DNA of 64,000 nt, from assembly GCF_014905175.1 (NCBI RefSeq), contig NC_057792.1, positions 9,961,101 through 10,025,100 on the forward strand. The letters are read 5' to 3'. A model generated the notes under the pieces. That model had not been told where the DNA came from. It saw only the letters and a program-made list of their open reading frames with translations, and made no database searches. This stretch comes from Aphidius gifuensis. Lineage: Eukaryota; Arthropoda; Insecta; Hymenoptera; Braconidae. This document shows, in pieces, positions 35,685-47,679 of this stretch (position 1 is its first letter; every line of letters starts with the position of its first letter). The translations under genes and the position numbers were made by a program.

Positions 35685-36315
35685 CCCGTATTCAGAGGAT
35701 GTTCTCATTAGGGCGTTTTTTTTCCGATGGTGGCGCTTGTGAAGCTATAAATCAATCCTGTATGGGGATAGAAATGGGACAAAATATGTCTACCCGGATT
35801 CAAAACTTAGCTAATATTTTGTCCCATTTCAATGCGGTTGCCTCCTTCTAGATCTTGAAGAAAATCTATAAAAAGTTACTAACATCATCAAAAAACCTAA
35901 TGAAGGCACACCTCTGAGCTCTGAGTACGACAATTCACAGGGCATTACAATTTTAGGGCTTTTTATCCACTGGTGGCGCTTGGAAGCAATGTAAAATCTA
36001 TATAAAAAAAATTTACAAGCGCCATGTGGCAAAAAAGCCCTAAATTGATAAAAAACGCCGAGAAACAGTGTATCAGAAAAGGACGTTCTCATTAGGGCGT
36101 TTTTTTCCGATGGTGGCGTTTGTGAAGCTTTTCTATATGAAATCTATATAAAAAAAATCATAACAAAAAAAAAAACCTAGTTTTTTTTACAAAAAGAAGC
36201 GTCAAGTATACGAAATCGTTTAGCTGTTTTATTTTTTTAATACAAAAAGATGTGGTACCAAAAAAAGTCGAGAATTAAATATATTTTCAATGCATATAAT
36301 TAAGTCTTAACTATT
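35685..36315. mobile_element. Nest of family M' and M pieces
   Basis: GCACCCGTATTCAGAGGATG + TTCTCATTAGGGCG (35685 onward) is repeated in part at 36082. Between them lie a palindrome (GAAATGGGACAAAAT / ATTTTGTCCCATTTC, 35770-35830) and a family M core at 35930-36045. The edges are scrambled. No gene. Confidence 0.55.
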
Positions 36316-36319
36316 GACA

Positions 36320-37017
36320 AAAAAACGCCGAGAAACGTGTAAAAAAAAGTTTTACCACAGAGAAATTCTTCCGAAATCAGCGACGAGGAGAAATTTTTCC
36401 ACCCATTTCCCCACATTTATTAATTTGATGAAACGATCACGGGAGTTTTGTAGACCAAGTACCTCAGGTATATCAACTTTTTTGGAAAAAAGTGTCTTCG
36501 AATTTTTATTTTTTTCAAAAAAAATAAACATCATTATGCTTTGCGTTATGTAACAATTAATAAATAGTCATTTTTTTTTGGCAAAATTGAAAATTAAAAA
36601 AGTTAGAAAAAAATTAAACAAATGGTGGAGAAAGTTAGAGAAAGGGTGGAGAGATTTGTCCGCCATTTCTCCAACCGTGTGAAAAAAGAATTTTACTGCT
36701 GACAAATTTTTTCTAAAATCAACGATGAGGAGAAATTTTTTCGCCGTTTCTCCGAATCAACTTGGGTAAGGGAACCTTCGGAAATATTTCTCCGCGGAAA
36801 AAACACACGCGGAGAAACATGTGGAAAAAATAATTTCACCGCAGAAAAATCCTTCCGAAATCAACGAGGAGGAGAAAAATTTTTCCACTCATTTTTCCGC
36901 ATGGGTCAATTTGGGAGAAATTCGGAGTAATCGCGGATAAATTCGGAGTAACCGCGGAGGAATTCGGAGTAATCACGAAGAAACTCGGAAAAATTCGGAG
37001 AAATATTTCCACCAGGG
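36320..37017. mobile_element. CCCTGGTG-family element, copy E2 (GGAGAAATTTTTCC core)
   Basis: It is filled with degenerate GGAGAAATTTTTCC, GGAGTAATCGCGG and AAATCAACGAGGAGG words and ends GAGAAATATTTCCACCAGGG at 37017, the exact mirror of the E1 start. No left CCCTGGTG is evident. Frames in it are by-products of the motif. Confidence 0.5.
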
Positions 37018-37512
37018 AATGTTAACGATTTATTGATGTAACATCTGGAAAATCTAAATTTCGTATTTTTATCATTACTTAATTAATTTTATCAATAACT
37101 GTTGTTGATGTTTCTAAAAAAAAATGGTCTTGATGTGTTCATAATTGTTGCATCCTTAAAATTAGACGTTCAATTGATGAACGAATTGATACCATTTGAT
37201 TGTGACATATTTAAAAACGCATCAAGACTTATCTAGACCAGTTGATAATGACAATGATATAAATAACGTGCCTGACACTGATGGTCTCAACATTGCTGAC
37301 ACATGTTCTTTGTATTTTTGATTTTTATTATCATTTTCATTATTTATTTTTGTTGATGATTCTTGTTGATAATTTAATTTCTAAACATCATTACTTGTAG
37401 GTAATGTTATATTCACTATTAATTCCGAACTCATTCTTCCATTTTTTTTTTTTCGGTCTCGTAAAAGTTCTTTTATCAATTGTTTTTGTTGTATCATTTG
37501 ACAAATCATTAA

Positions 37513-38017
37513 GGAGGTTATGCAGAAATTACTCTTTTTTTTTTTAAATATAATGAGAATGTTCTGAAATTTTGTACACATGTAGATCTTTTTATTCTGA
37601 ATACAACGGTATAATTATTTTCTTATGTTGATCTGTTAAATTTTTTGTAATTAATTATTGAAAATAATATTTAACATTGGCTCTTATGGAGATTTCAACC
37701 ATTTTTTTCGGATAGAAAAAATGATGAAAAAGTCTTGAAAAAAATCACACATATACTAGAAACCGAGTTTTATTAATTGCGCGAAAAATTTTCATATGTT
37801 GATCGGTCAATTAATGAGAAATTAATTATAAACTTTACAAAAATTAGATGTGGCAACGTATGGAATGTTCAAACACACACACATACCCGCAATCCCATAT
37901 GTATACGGGGCGCAGGCGCTTTTCACTTTATTTTTTCACAATGTAGCCAGATTTCAGTTTTGTCTGTGACGTCAGAAGCGCCCCGCAACACCCGCAATTA
38001 ATTTGTGCATAACCTCC
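37513..38017. mobile_element. Family U element, copy 1, TTAA-flanked
   Basis: GGAGGTTATGCAGAAATTAC and GTGCATAACCTCC are inverted and flanked by TTAA at 37509-37512 and 38018-38021. A TTAA target is typical of piggyBac- and Kolobok-type transposons. A near-identical copy (58301-58806) has the same 500-bp body. Confidence 0.82.
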
Positions 38018-38178
38018 TTAAGTGAACTTACTGATAAATCTTTTCTTTACCATGTTGAAGATCTTCGACATTTGATGATATTTTGTCACTCACTGACAGC
38101 AACCATCTTCCATTGTCATCAAAATTAACATGTGATAGATCAATTATACTATCGAGAAATTCGTTGATAATGATGTCT

Positions 38179-40086
38179 CAGGGGTATAGCACTACGTGTA
38201 TTTCGGTAGGGGCTTATTTGGCAGTCTAGTTCCTCCCGATTCACCAGACAAGGTCTAGTTATTTTAATATCAAATGATAATCCCATTTATTTTCTACAAT
38301 ATCGGTCTCAATTCTACATTACCAGCTCAAAAGCAGATTTCGTCAAAAAAATTGAAATAATATTAAAAAAAGCATAATTTATATTTTTATTTCAATCCAA
38401 TTTCAATCACAAACTTGTCATAAAATTTCAGAATTTAAAATTTTGAAATTAAATAAATAAAAAAATATTGACAAATTGCTGAAAAAAAAATGTTGCTAAT
38501 ATTTTTCCCATAGCTTTTTATTTATTTGAATAATTAAAAAGCTATAGGAAAAATGGTAGATAAGGAAAGGATGTTGTCACATGTTAATTTATACGAAATT
38601 AATTTTGCCAAAGAAATTAACATGCAGGCGAAGAATTATGTTTTAAAGAAATATATTTGCTTGAAATATATATTTTTTGGCAACATTAATTCCTTAGCTA
38701 CATCTTTTCCTTAGCTACTGCTTTTTCTTGGACATTTTTATTTATTTTATAAATAAAATACGTGTAAATTTATTTTTTAAAAATACAAATGTCCAAGGAA
38801 AAGCAGTAGCTAAGGAAAAGATGTAGCTAAGGAATTAATGTGACTAAGGAATTAATGTTGCCAAAAAATTGTGTTTCAAGGAAATAATTCCTTAGTCACA
38901 TTAATTCCTTAGCTACTGCTTTTCCTTGGACATTTTTTATTTATTTTATAAATAAAATACATGTAAATTTATTTTAAAAAAATACAAATGTCCAAGGAAA
39001 AGCAGTAGCTAAGGAAAAGATGTAGCTAAGGAATTAATGTGACTAAGGAATTAATGTTGCCAAAAAATTATGTTTCAAGGAAATAATTCCTTAGTCACAT
39101 TAATTCCTTAGCTACATCTTTTCCTTAGCTACTGCTTTTCCTTGGACATTTTAATTTATTAAATAGATAAAATACATGTATTTTTATTGAAAAAAAATAA
39201 AAATGTCCAAGGAAAAGCAGTAGCTAAGGAAAAGATGCAGCTAAGGAATTAATGTTGCCAAAGAATTATGTTTTAAAGAAATATATTTGCTTGAAATATA
39301 TATTTTTTGGCAACATTAATTCCTTAGCTACATCTTTTCCTTAGCTACTGCTTTTCCTTGGACATTTTAATTTATTAAATAGATAAAATACATGTATTTT
39401 TATTTGAAAAAAATAAAAATGTCCAAGGAAAATATATATATTTATTTCTTTGGCAAAATTAATTTCGTGAAATTAACATGTGACAACATCCTTTCCTTAG
39501 CTACCATTTTTCCTATAGCTTTTTATTTATATGAATAAATTAAAAGCTATCGCAAAAATATTAGCTAAGGAAAGGATGTTGCCTGCATGTTAATTTTTTT
39601 GGCAAAATTAATTTCGTATAAATTAACATGTGACAACATCCTTTCCTTAGCTACCATTTTTCCTATAGCTTTTTATTCATTTAAATAAATAAAAAGCTAT
39701 GGGAAAAATAGTAGCTAAGAAATGCATTTTGCGTACTTGTTTATTTCTTTGGCAAAATTAATCTTTTATAAATTAATATGTAAACAACATCCTTTTTTTA
39801 GTTTCCATTTTTTTTATAATTTTTTGTTTGTTTTTATAAATTATTAGAAGCATAGAAAATTCAATTAATTTTCATAAGTTCAAAAAATGCCGATAAATGA
39901 AATGTAGGTAAAATAGTTATTGAAAAGTTGGTCTTGTAGAAAGTATATATCGTCTCGTTCCATTTGTCTGTCTGTCTCATTCTCTGTCCCTTTCTACGAC
40001 AAAAATTGGTCTTCTGCGTTGATGTACGGTCCACTGGTTACAAAAAATAAGCCCCTACCGAAATATACGTAGTACTATACCCCTGG
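38179..40086. mobile_element. hAT-like element that has captured a clean inverted satellite array
   Basis: CAGGGGTATAGCACTACGTG and GTAGTACTATACCCCTG are inverted, with further mirrored TTTCGGTAGGGGCTTATTT. GATGTCT occurs at both edges (38172-38178 and 40087-40093), a 7-bp TSD or 8 bp with one change. From about 38480 to 39830 the loop consists of the same ~205-bp palindromic units as 8430-15010, here with both arms intact. No transposase. Confidence 0.8.
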
Positions 40087-40297
40087 ATGTCTTGTTTAAA
40101 ATATATTATTCACTTTAGCTGACATTTCATTATTATTAATATTTATTACTCAAACTTACAGAATAGTTGTGCATCAATCATCACAAAAAGATGAACAAGT
40201 CAAAAATAGTATTTAAAAATATGTTAGCTTTTTTGCAGTATAGACAGATGCTTCTGGCAGCTGATTTTGATATTCAAAAATAAATCTTTTTACATAT

Positions 40298-40473
40298 CCC
40301 TAGCGGATGGCTCGACTTTCCAATGTAGCATTCAGTCGACAGCGATTTGAGAGCCATTCGAGAGCATATATACAACGTAATTCACGAGCACCGGATACTC
40401 AAAATGAGTTGGAAAAATATGAAATAAATATAAGATTATAATGACAATAACTTAAACTGAATAAAACCTTGAC
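40298..40473 (+). repeat. Family L repeat, copy 2
   Basis: It is near-identical to 17495-17672: CCTAGCGGATGGCTCGACTT, then ATATATACAACG, ending GAATAAAACCTTGAC. It abuts the 5' side of the minus-strand coding remnant. Confidence 0.6.
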
Positions 40474-41363
40474 TATAGTACATGTATTTAATATTAAATA
40501 AGAGTTTGAATTATACAAGGTAGAGAGGTTAGATTGACATGATCCGCATATCTATACTGGAGTCAGAAAGCTGTCGAGCCTCAGACCATTCATCGGTAAT
40601 TGACTCGGTCATTATTACCAAGATATTTTGTCACTATATCGACAGGCTTTCGACACCAAATTGAGAGTTGTCTAATTTATATATTTTTCATTGTTTTAAA
40701 TTGTTTAAACATTATAATGGACTTTATTAATGATAGATTTGCATTTTTATTATATAAAAAACCTTGTAAAAATTTAAACAAAAAAATTTTTTTTTGTTTA
40801 TAGTTTTTAAATTAATTGTTAATAACAATTGCATGTAAAAAACAAAAAAAAACAGTATAACTAAGCGTTTAAGGTTGATTCTGGAAATCTGAAATCGCAA
40901 CAGATTTTTTTTTTTTTAGGGAATTTTAATTTCCTATTGTTTTTGCCCCCCACCCCCCCGAAAATTTTCTAAGTCTCTTAATCTAAATACGATAAATATG
41001 GGGAACATCATTAAATATGAGGGAAAATATAGAAAAATCACTGAATATAAAGAAAAAAACGATAAATATGAGAAAATATCAGTAAATATAAAGAAGAAAG
41101 CGCTAAATATAAAGAAAACTCCGATAATTATGGGAAAATATCAGGGAAATATTAGTAAATATCAATGAAAACTTACTCAATACAAAGAAAAATAGGATAA
41201 ATATGGGAAATACAAGTAAATATATAGGAAAAATCACTGAATATGAAGAAAAATACGATACATATGGGAAAATATCAGTAAATGTAAAGAAAACTGTAGA
41301 AAAAAATTGAAAAATATCAAAGAAAAATCAGGGAATATAAAGAAAAAACGATAAATATGGGGA
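40474..41363. repeat. AT-rich DNA with an irregular short tandem array
   Basis: From about 40985 to 41360, loosely repeated units of AAATATAGAAAAATCACTGA and ATAAAGAAAAAACGATAAAT (roughly 50-70 bp) recur six or seven times with heavy drift. A C-run (CCCCCCACCCCCCCG) lies near 40947. A stray TTAAGGTTGATTC at 40868 is an isolated end of the TTAA/GGTTG family. No gene. Confidence 0.5.
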
Positions 41364-41717
41364 CCCGAGGAACGAAATTTATATATAACTTTATATAATT
41401 GTATAAAATTTTATAAAGTTGTATAAAGTTATATATGGTTTTATATTGCCACTTTATTTATAAAGCTATATATAACATGTTGTATAAAACTTTATATAAC
41501 TATATAAAACTTCATATAATTGTATAAAGTTTTATATAAAGATCAACTTACTTTTTATAAAATTTTATACAAGTGTATAAAGGTATATAAAATTGTATAA
41601 ATGTATATATAACTGTATTTTAAAATGGTCAAACGCAAAATTTGCTTTGTTGATAAACGCTCAAAAAAAATATTATAAAGAAATGTTTTTCTTTTTTTTT
41701 TTTTTTTTCTACATTAA

Positions 41718-43534
41718 GGTTGTATGTAAATCCCATCGGTGGACAAAGTTTGGGCCCGAGAGGGTGCGCATGTATGTACGGTTATACAAAATATTTGTAG
41801 TTCCCCCATATCCAATTTCTGTTTACTATACTGGCACGTTGTTGGTAGTATGTGTATCTGTATTCCATCTGGATAGGCACACACATACTACCATAGCCAA
41901 GAAACATGAGACAGCACGACGAATAAAAGAGAGAGAATGACCGCTAATGATAGAAAATTTTGATTTTGACAATGTAATATCTTTTAAAGTCAACAGACGA
42001 AATTGATCGTTAAGGGCTTAAAAAATCCGTATTATAATAAACTACAAGCTGATCGTAAATTAAGGAAAATCGTATAGAAACTTTTTGAGCTACAGGAAAA
42101 AATATGTGTTCAGTCCCTATACCTACGTGTTAAAGTTGTCAACTTTGACATCAATTATCTAAAAAAAACAACACACGAAAATTTCCAAAAAAATCAACAA
42201 GATAGATAATTATTCTGGCTTTAAGGTTGATTCCAAGTCCCATCGCCGTACCAATATTTATGCCACAAAGGGCCCGTATATTAATAACGCTATTTTTTAT
42301 TCCCCGTATCCTGAAATTTTTGTGGCGCCACTGATGAAAAAACCAAGTTCTTTAGTAGTATGTGTGTGCGCGGCAACACACTAGCAAACAAAGTTTACGT
42401 CGTACGCCAAAACCATGGTAGAAATATACAGGTAGGTCCATGCGCATACGTTTTTTTAAGCCAATAAGAAGTGCTGACCACCGGTTGCCATATTGGCTAA
42501 AGTGGCGCGACTTTATTTAAATCATAAATTAAAATACATATTAAAGATGATTTCAATAGAAGATTAAAATAATAAAAATACATAAACACATGATTAATTA
42601 TATAAAAAATAAAAAATAAAATACATATTAAGTTTTGTTACATATTTTTTTTAACTTATTTTGCTTTTTTTTTTTTTTTTTATCTTCTATAATTTACTTA
42701 TTAAAAACTCTGAGTCAAATGTACGTACAAGTATGTACCAAACATTGTATTGCATCCAGTGCAATATTTATATTGTTCTTTTTATCCAAACTTCTAGTTT
42801 GTTAACTAAATATGTAAAAATTTCTTTTATTTTTCCAAATTGTTTTTTTGTGAAAAGGTAAAAGTTCAATTTCTAATTGTTTTGCAACATCTATTAATAC
42901 GTAGAATTATCAAATAATATTTTTAAAGTTTTTATTTATGATTAATGTAACTTTTAAGCATGCCATACATAAATAATTAATAGTACAACAATAATAATAT
43001 GACGGACACACAGATTTACACACATGCAAACAAGATGGCCGCCAATGGTCTGCGCAGAAGATTTTTATTTTCGTCCGAGGCATATACCTGTATATTTCTA
43101 CCATGGCCAAAACCATGCTTGTGTTCATGTCTGTGTGCCGCGCATCTAGCAAAATTTCGAAGTTTAAAAGTTGAATATTTATTAAAAGAAAAAGAAGAAA
43201 AAATTGAAATAATTATCAAAATTTCGTCTTGTCCAGGGCTACAATCTGATAGTAAATGTACAGTTTTGAATCAACACAAAAAAAAGTTATTCGTAAAAAC
43301 ATGAGGTAACGCGTATACCTTGTGTGTTAAAGTTGTCAACTTTGACAGTAAATATCTCGAAAAAAGCAAACAAGAAAAAATTCAAAAAAATTCACAATAT
43401 AGATAATTATTTCATTTAGAAAATAAGCCGAAAAAATCGAAAGTCTATCAGAAATTCAGATATTCGGAATCAACCTTAATATGAACTCGAAAAATCAAAA
43501 ATCGTATAGAGGGAAATTCTGTTTACATACAACC
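41718..43534. mobile_element. GGTTG family element, TTAA-flanked, containing two further elements
   Basis: GGTTGTATGTAAATCCCATC and ATTCTGTTTACATACAACC are inverted, with TTAA at 41714-41717 and 43535-43538. Inside is a second TTAA element at 42225-43476 (GGTTGATTCCAAGTCCCATC to TTCGGAATCAACC), which in turn contains family Z copy 2. A related copy lies at 52189-53342. No frame of interest. Confidence 0.8.
42414..43105. mobile_element. Family Z copy 2, perfect 8-bp TSD
   Basis: CATGGTAGAAATATACAGGT to TATATTTCTACCATG, flanked by GCCAAAAC at 42406-42413 and 43106-43113. The body is almost identical to 4730-5424, so both moved recently relative to their surroundings. Confidence 0.9.
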
Positions 43535-43559
43535 TTAAATACGTAGACATAAAAAACTG

Positions 43560-43631
43560 TCCAGGCTCAGGACTTGAACCCCATACCTTTCGGTTACCAA
43601 CCCTACGCAGTATCCGATGCGCCACGATAAC
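43560..43631 (-). tRNA. tRNA-like sequence (Thr-type, degraded; pseudogene or SINE head)
   Basis: On the minus strand the 72 bases have an A box (TGGCGCATCGG), a D stem GCGC/GCGT, a TTGGTAA anticodon loop (GGT, Thr) and a B box GGTTCAAGTCC, all at canonical spacing. A T6 run lies just downstream (about 43548-43553), a potential Pol III stop. The acceptor arms (GTTATCG against GCCTGGA) do not pair, and the anticodon stem pairs only partly. It is therefore not a working tRNA but a pseudogene or the head of a tRNA-derived SINE. Confidence 0.45.
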
Positions 43632-44271
43632 GCATGTGAAAATAAAGATTTATTTCTTTTACATCAACAAGCAAAAGTCACGCCTGCGCAGTCGACTAAA
43701 AAGTGGGGGCAGTTGACATTTCTGAGTCCGTCATCAATTTTGCTATGCCCCATTGTAATTTTAAATATGTTGCTTTGTATTTGTTAGTGACACCTACTGG
43801 ATTGCCAAGAAAGTTATTAAAATTACTATGCTACATTGTAAATTTTCAGAGGATCATTTTAATTTTGTCCACAACAGCAGAGTAAATTTTATAAATATAC
43901 AAAGGAAAAAAAAAAAAATATATTTTTTGCTATGCTGCAATGTAATTTTTAGGCTGGATTATTTTAAATTTTAAATTTGATTTCTGTAAAAATTTCTTTA
44001 TGCGTTGTAATTTTTTCATCGGGAAATAGCAAAAAAAAAACGTAAGAAAATTGCTATGGTACATTTTAAGTTTTCAAGACTACAATTGTTTTTTTTCGTT
44101 AAAATGATAGTAAATTTTTTAACAGTCAAAAGATAGTTCTTTGGTAATGTGGCATAGTAAAATTTGATGAAATTTTTTTTCCGTGTAAACTCTATTTACC
44201 TTATTATATACCTTCTTTGCTTACATACTTAACATATTATACTTATTGACCTTTTGTTCGATAGTAGCCTA

Positions 44272-45450
44272 TCATTTTTCGTTCATGATGCTGTTGGAAT
44301 CCGAATAGAACACATTCCCTGGTGAAAATGATATGGCGGATTATGTCATAATATGCCATAATATGCCATAAAATGACAGGAAAATTATGGCATATTATGA
44401 CATATTATGGCATAATATGACATAATCTGACATCTTCTGTCATTATTACTTTTCAGAATTTGTCGGAAAATGCCGGAATTTCTAAGGTTATTTGGACTTC
44501 CGACAAATTCCGACAAATTCTTACAAGATTTTTTTTTGGGGATTATGCCATATTATGTCATATTATGACATATTATGACATAATGCGCCATTTTTTAACG
44601 TCAATTTATGGTATTTTTTGTCATAATATGACATAATTTACCAACTTTTTATGGCATATTATGCCATAATATGACATAATCCGCCAACTTTTTATAGCCA
44701 TTTATGGCACATTATGTCATAATATGGCATAATACGCCGCAACTTTTTATGGCATCTGGCGAATTTCTCATATTTATTAAACATAACTATTTACGTATTA
44801 TTCATTTTTACTTCTTTCAAACAATTACGGGAAACATTGATTATTTAAATTTTTGTATTATTATATCGTCATATTTTTTGGATATGAATATGATGGATCC
44901 ATATCGTATATATAAGAACTAGTTGTGAGATGACCACATGCGAGAAACTTCAAAAAGCAATGTACAAGAAGAAATGTAAAAAAAATGGTATCACTCAAAA
45001 AATTTCTTGCATAATAATTTAATAACAAAGTCAAATAATTAAAACAACGACGTGACCGAGAAAAAAATATTATTTAGTAAAAAAACTATTATCAAAATGA
45101 TTTTGCCATTACAAACTTTTTAGATGTCAGAATATGGCATTTTCTGGCGAATGAATTTGTCAGAATATGCCATATTCTGACATATTCTTACATGATTTTT
45201 GGATGCCAGAATATGCCATTTTCTGACAAATGAATTTTGTCGGAATATGGCATATTTTGTCATATTATGTCAGATTATGTCATATTATGCCATATTATGA
45301 CATAATCCACCAAATTATTTTCACCAGGGTTATTCCAATTAAAGAAGCCAGCGAATATATGTTGATCAAATTCAGTATGATACAGAACATAAGACTTGTC
45401 ATACGGGTCGGTGACTATGTCTGTAAAATACCACGTTTCATTAGAAAGAA
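44272..45450 (-). pseudogene. Unrecognised coding exon split by element E3
   Basis: The minus-strand sequence at 45450-45330 reads LSNETWYFTDIVTDPYDKSY ... EFDQHIFAGFFNWN. After removal of the 1013-bp element at 44317-45329 and one duplicated TT, the frame continues directly into VFYSDSNSIMNEK and a stop at 44272-44274. That clean restoration indicates a once-functional exon. The WYFTDIVTD...SYVLYH wording is faintly lipocalin-like, but I would not name it. Upstream exons were not found in the AT-rich DNA above 45510. Confidence 0.45.
44317..45329. mobile_element. CCCTGGTG-family element, copy E3 (TCATAATATG core), complete
   Basis: CCCTGGTGAAAATGATATGG and CAAATTATTTTCACCAGGG bound a body that is largely permutations of TATTATGTCATAATATG and GACATAATCTGACA. 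TT flanks each side, consistent with a 2-bp duplication. A non-repetitive island lies at 44760-45120. Confidence 0.75.
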
Positions 45451-47233
45451 TATGTGATACATTTTTTATTAAAATAATACTTATTGTGTAATGTGACTTA
45501 CATTTCAATGAATAATAAAGAATCTTTGTTATAAATGAATTAACCCGTAGAACTCGCTCTATATTATTATTTGTAACTTTAGTTCACTAATTTATAAATG
45601 TTATGTTCTATGAAGGTTAATATAATTATATAAAACTGTACATGTAGAAAACTTATTTATACTGCTATATAAAGCTATATATAACCTTATAAAGGTATAT
45701 AAAGTTATATGTAGTTATATACAATTATATATAGCTTCATACAATTGTATGTAACTATATAACTTTATATACCTTTATAACAATCGTTCTTTGGGTAAAA
45801 ATATCTTCGTATATTCATATACAAGTTTATATACTTTTATAAAACTATATGAAACTTTATACAGCTACATATAGAAATATATAGCTTTATATAATTATAT
45901 ATACTTATACACAAATCGTTCACAAGTTTGTACACATTTATATATACATAGAAATTTAACATTAAAATATGGTTGGATAAATTATATATACTAATTTTGT
46001 TTTAATTTACTTGTCGGAATTCTACATAAAATTATGTAAAAATGTAAAATGTCAAAATTGTTAGTTATAAGTATATCGTTATCTATAGATAGACATTTGA
46101 GAGATGACTATTGAGAATTCAATTTTTAAACAATTTATAAAGAATTACTTTGATTAATGTCTTAGATAATGAGTTATGAGTTAATTAAAATACATACAAT
46201 GTTTTGTGAACAGAATAAAATTATTATTATTATAAAAAACTGTACAATTTATAAATATTCTTATATATATATAAATTATCATGTAGACATATAGAAGTTA
46301 ATAGACTTAAATATTTTTTACTATATATTGTAAAAATTCTGTTTTCATAACATAAAGATGGTGAGTGAACAAAATGATTAATGTATGTAATTTCAAGCAT
46401 TTCTACAGCCTTATCTGTTGAAGCTAGGTATTAAGCAGGTTTATTGTTGGTTATTTATTTCTAAACAATTTATAGAATAACTTTTTTCTATTTAACAATT
46501 AGTTTTGAGTTTTGATAAACGAAAAATGTTGTGAATTGATTGCTATTTCCGTGAATTAGAAATAACTTAACACAAAAAATGTAACTTTTAAATAAAATTT
46601 GTAATAAAATTTAGTAAATTTAAAACTAGTGGTAAATTCTATGCTAGATTTTACTTGTATCGTGAATTTAGTATTTTTAAACAGAAATTACAATAAAAAT
46701 TGTAAATATGGCTTAGTAGTGTATATAGTCAATGGCTATTTTTACATAATTTTATTGTAAAATATGTATCAATATACGAATAATTTTATAAAATACAACG
46801 GGCTTTTTACTATTTATTTTGTACACGTTTGTAATAGTTAATATTTTATATATAACTTTATAAAATTATATATAGCTGTATGTAACTTTATAAAGTTGTA
46901 TATAATTATATATAGAGAGTTTGAAAATTCTTTAAATTTTTTATATAATTATATAAAATTATATAAAATTTTATAAAATTTTATAAAGTTATATGTGAAT
47001 ATATAAAGGTATGTAAAGATATATATAAATTTCGTTCCTCGGGTAGTAATTTTTATAAAATTCCTGAAAGCTGTATAATGTTCTATTTAGTGTTTCCCAA
47101 AGTATGTTTGTATTATGCGCATTGTAAAAAAAGCGATACAAGTCGCGCACGTTACCAGGGTACTACCAGCGTACTACCAGGGTGCTACCTCTCAATTATG
47201 CGGCGATCACATAGCGATAGAGTTTTCATATAC

Positions 47234-47422
47234 AGCAGTCTAATTCACGGGGCAAATTTTTTACAATTTAGGGCTTTTTTTTGCCGCTGATGGCGCTTGT
47301 AAAAATTTTTTTTATCTAGATTTCACATATAAAAGGTATAAAAGCTTAACAAGCGCTGCCAGTAGAGTAAAAAAGCCCTAAATTGTAATGCCCTGTGAAT
47401 ACAGGTGCTGTGAATTGAACTG
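47234..47422. mobile_element. Family M MITE, hybrid right end
   Basis: It starts CAGTCTAATTCACGGGGC and has the usual core. The right side carries first the CACCCG-type end (GAATACAGGTG) and then GAATTGAACTGC of the CAGTCC type, as if two subtypes were joined. Adjacent 47420-47535 is a palindromic AATACGGTATTGATAC tract resembling hAT-X subterminal zones. Confidence 0.6.
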
Positions 47423-47679
47423 CGGTACAAAATACGGTATTGATACGCTAATTTACCGTTCAATACCGTATCAATAATTTGTATGTAAAAATACGGTATC
47501 ATTGAAATTCTCGATACCAATACCGTATTTACAACTATAGAGATGTAACTCATGGTACTGAAAAATAATTTAATATAAGTTAAAATTCAATGTTTATTCT
47601 TACTCACGTTACTTTTATTTTGATTCAATTAATGCGCGAAAATAAACAGGAAAAAAAATAACCACCCAAAAGAAAGCAC

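Larger units (their letters stand above)
37240..40289 (-). pseudogene. Unrecognised spliced coding remnant interrupted by two elements
   Basis: Minus-strand coding-like pieces occur in order. One at ~40289-40215 contains FIFEYQNQLPEASVY. One at ~38178-38032 contains LDSIIDLSHVNFDDNGRWLL and ends at a GTAAGT donor. One at 37500-37381 contains QMIQQKQLIKELLRDR and stops at 37381-37383. The same frame continues beyond that stop (KEHVSAMLRPSVSGTLF) to ~37225. A hAT-like element (38179-40086) sits between the first two pieces, with a GATGTCT repeat at both edges. A TTAA element (37513-38017) lies in the presumed next intron. The first piece is conserved on the plus strand at 61755-61845 (FIFEFLNHLPEASVY). 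I do not recognise the family; a transposon gene is the likeliest explanation. Confidence 0.45.
41364..47043. mobile_element. Possible 5.7-kb element with 24-bp inverted ends, heavily invaded
   Basis: CCCGAGGAACGAAATTTATA (41364) is mirrored by TATAAATTTCGTTCCTCGGG (ending 47043). Both ends continue inward as degenerate TATATAAAGTTATATATAAC-type arrays (41380-41620 and 45600-47030). Inside lie TTAA elements, a family Z copy, a tRNA-like sequence, element E3 and a coding remnant. No TSD was identified, so the two ends could instead be two separate foldbacks of the same kind. Confidence 0.5.

Noticed and set aside
44330..45300. Regulatory palindromes (TCATAATATGACATAATA-type)
   Set aside because: They are the repetitive core of element E3; the sister copies have entirely different cores, so a conserved regulatory site is unlikely.
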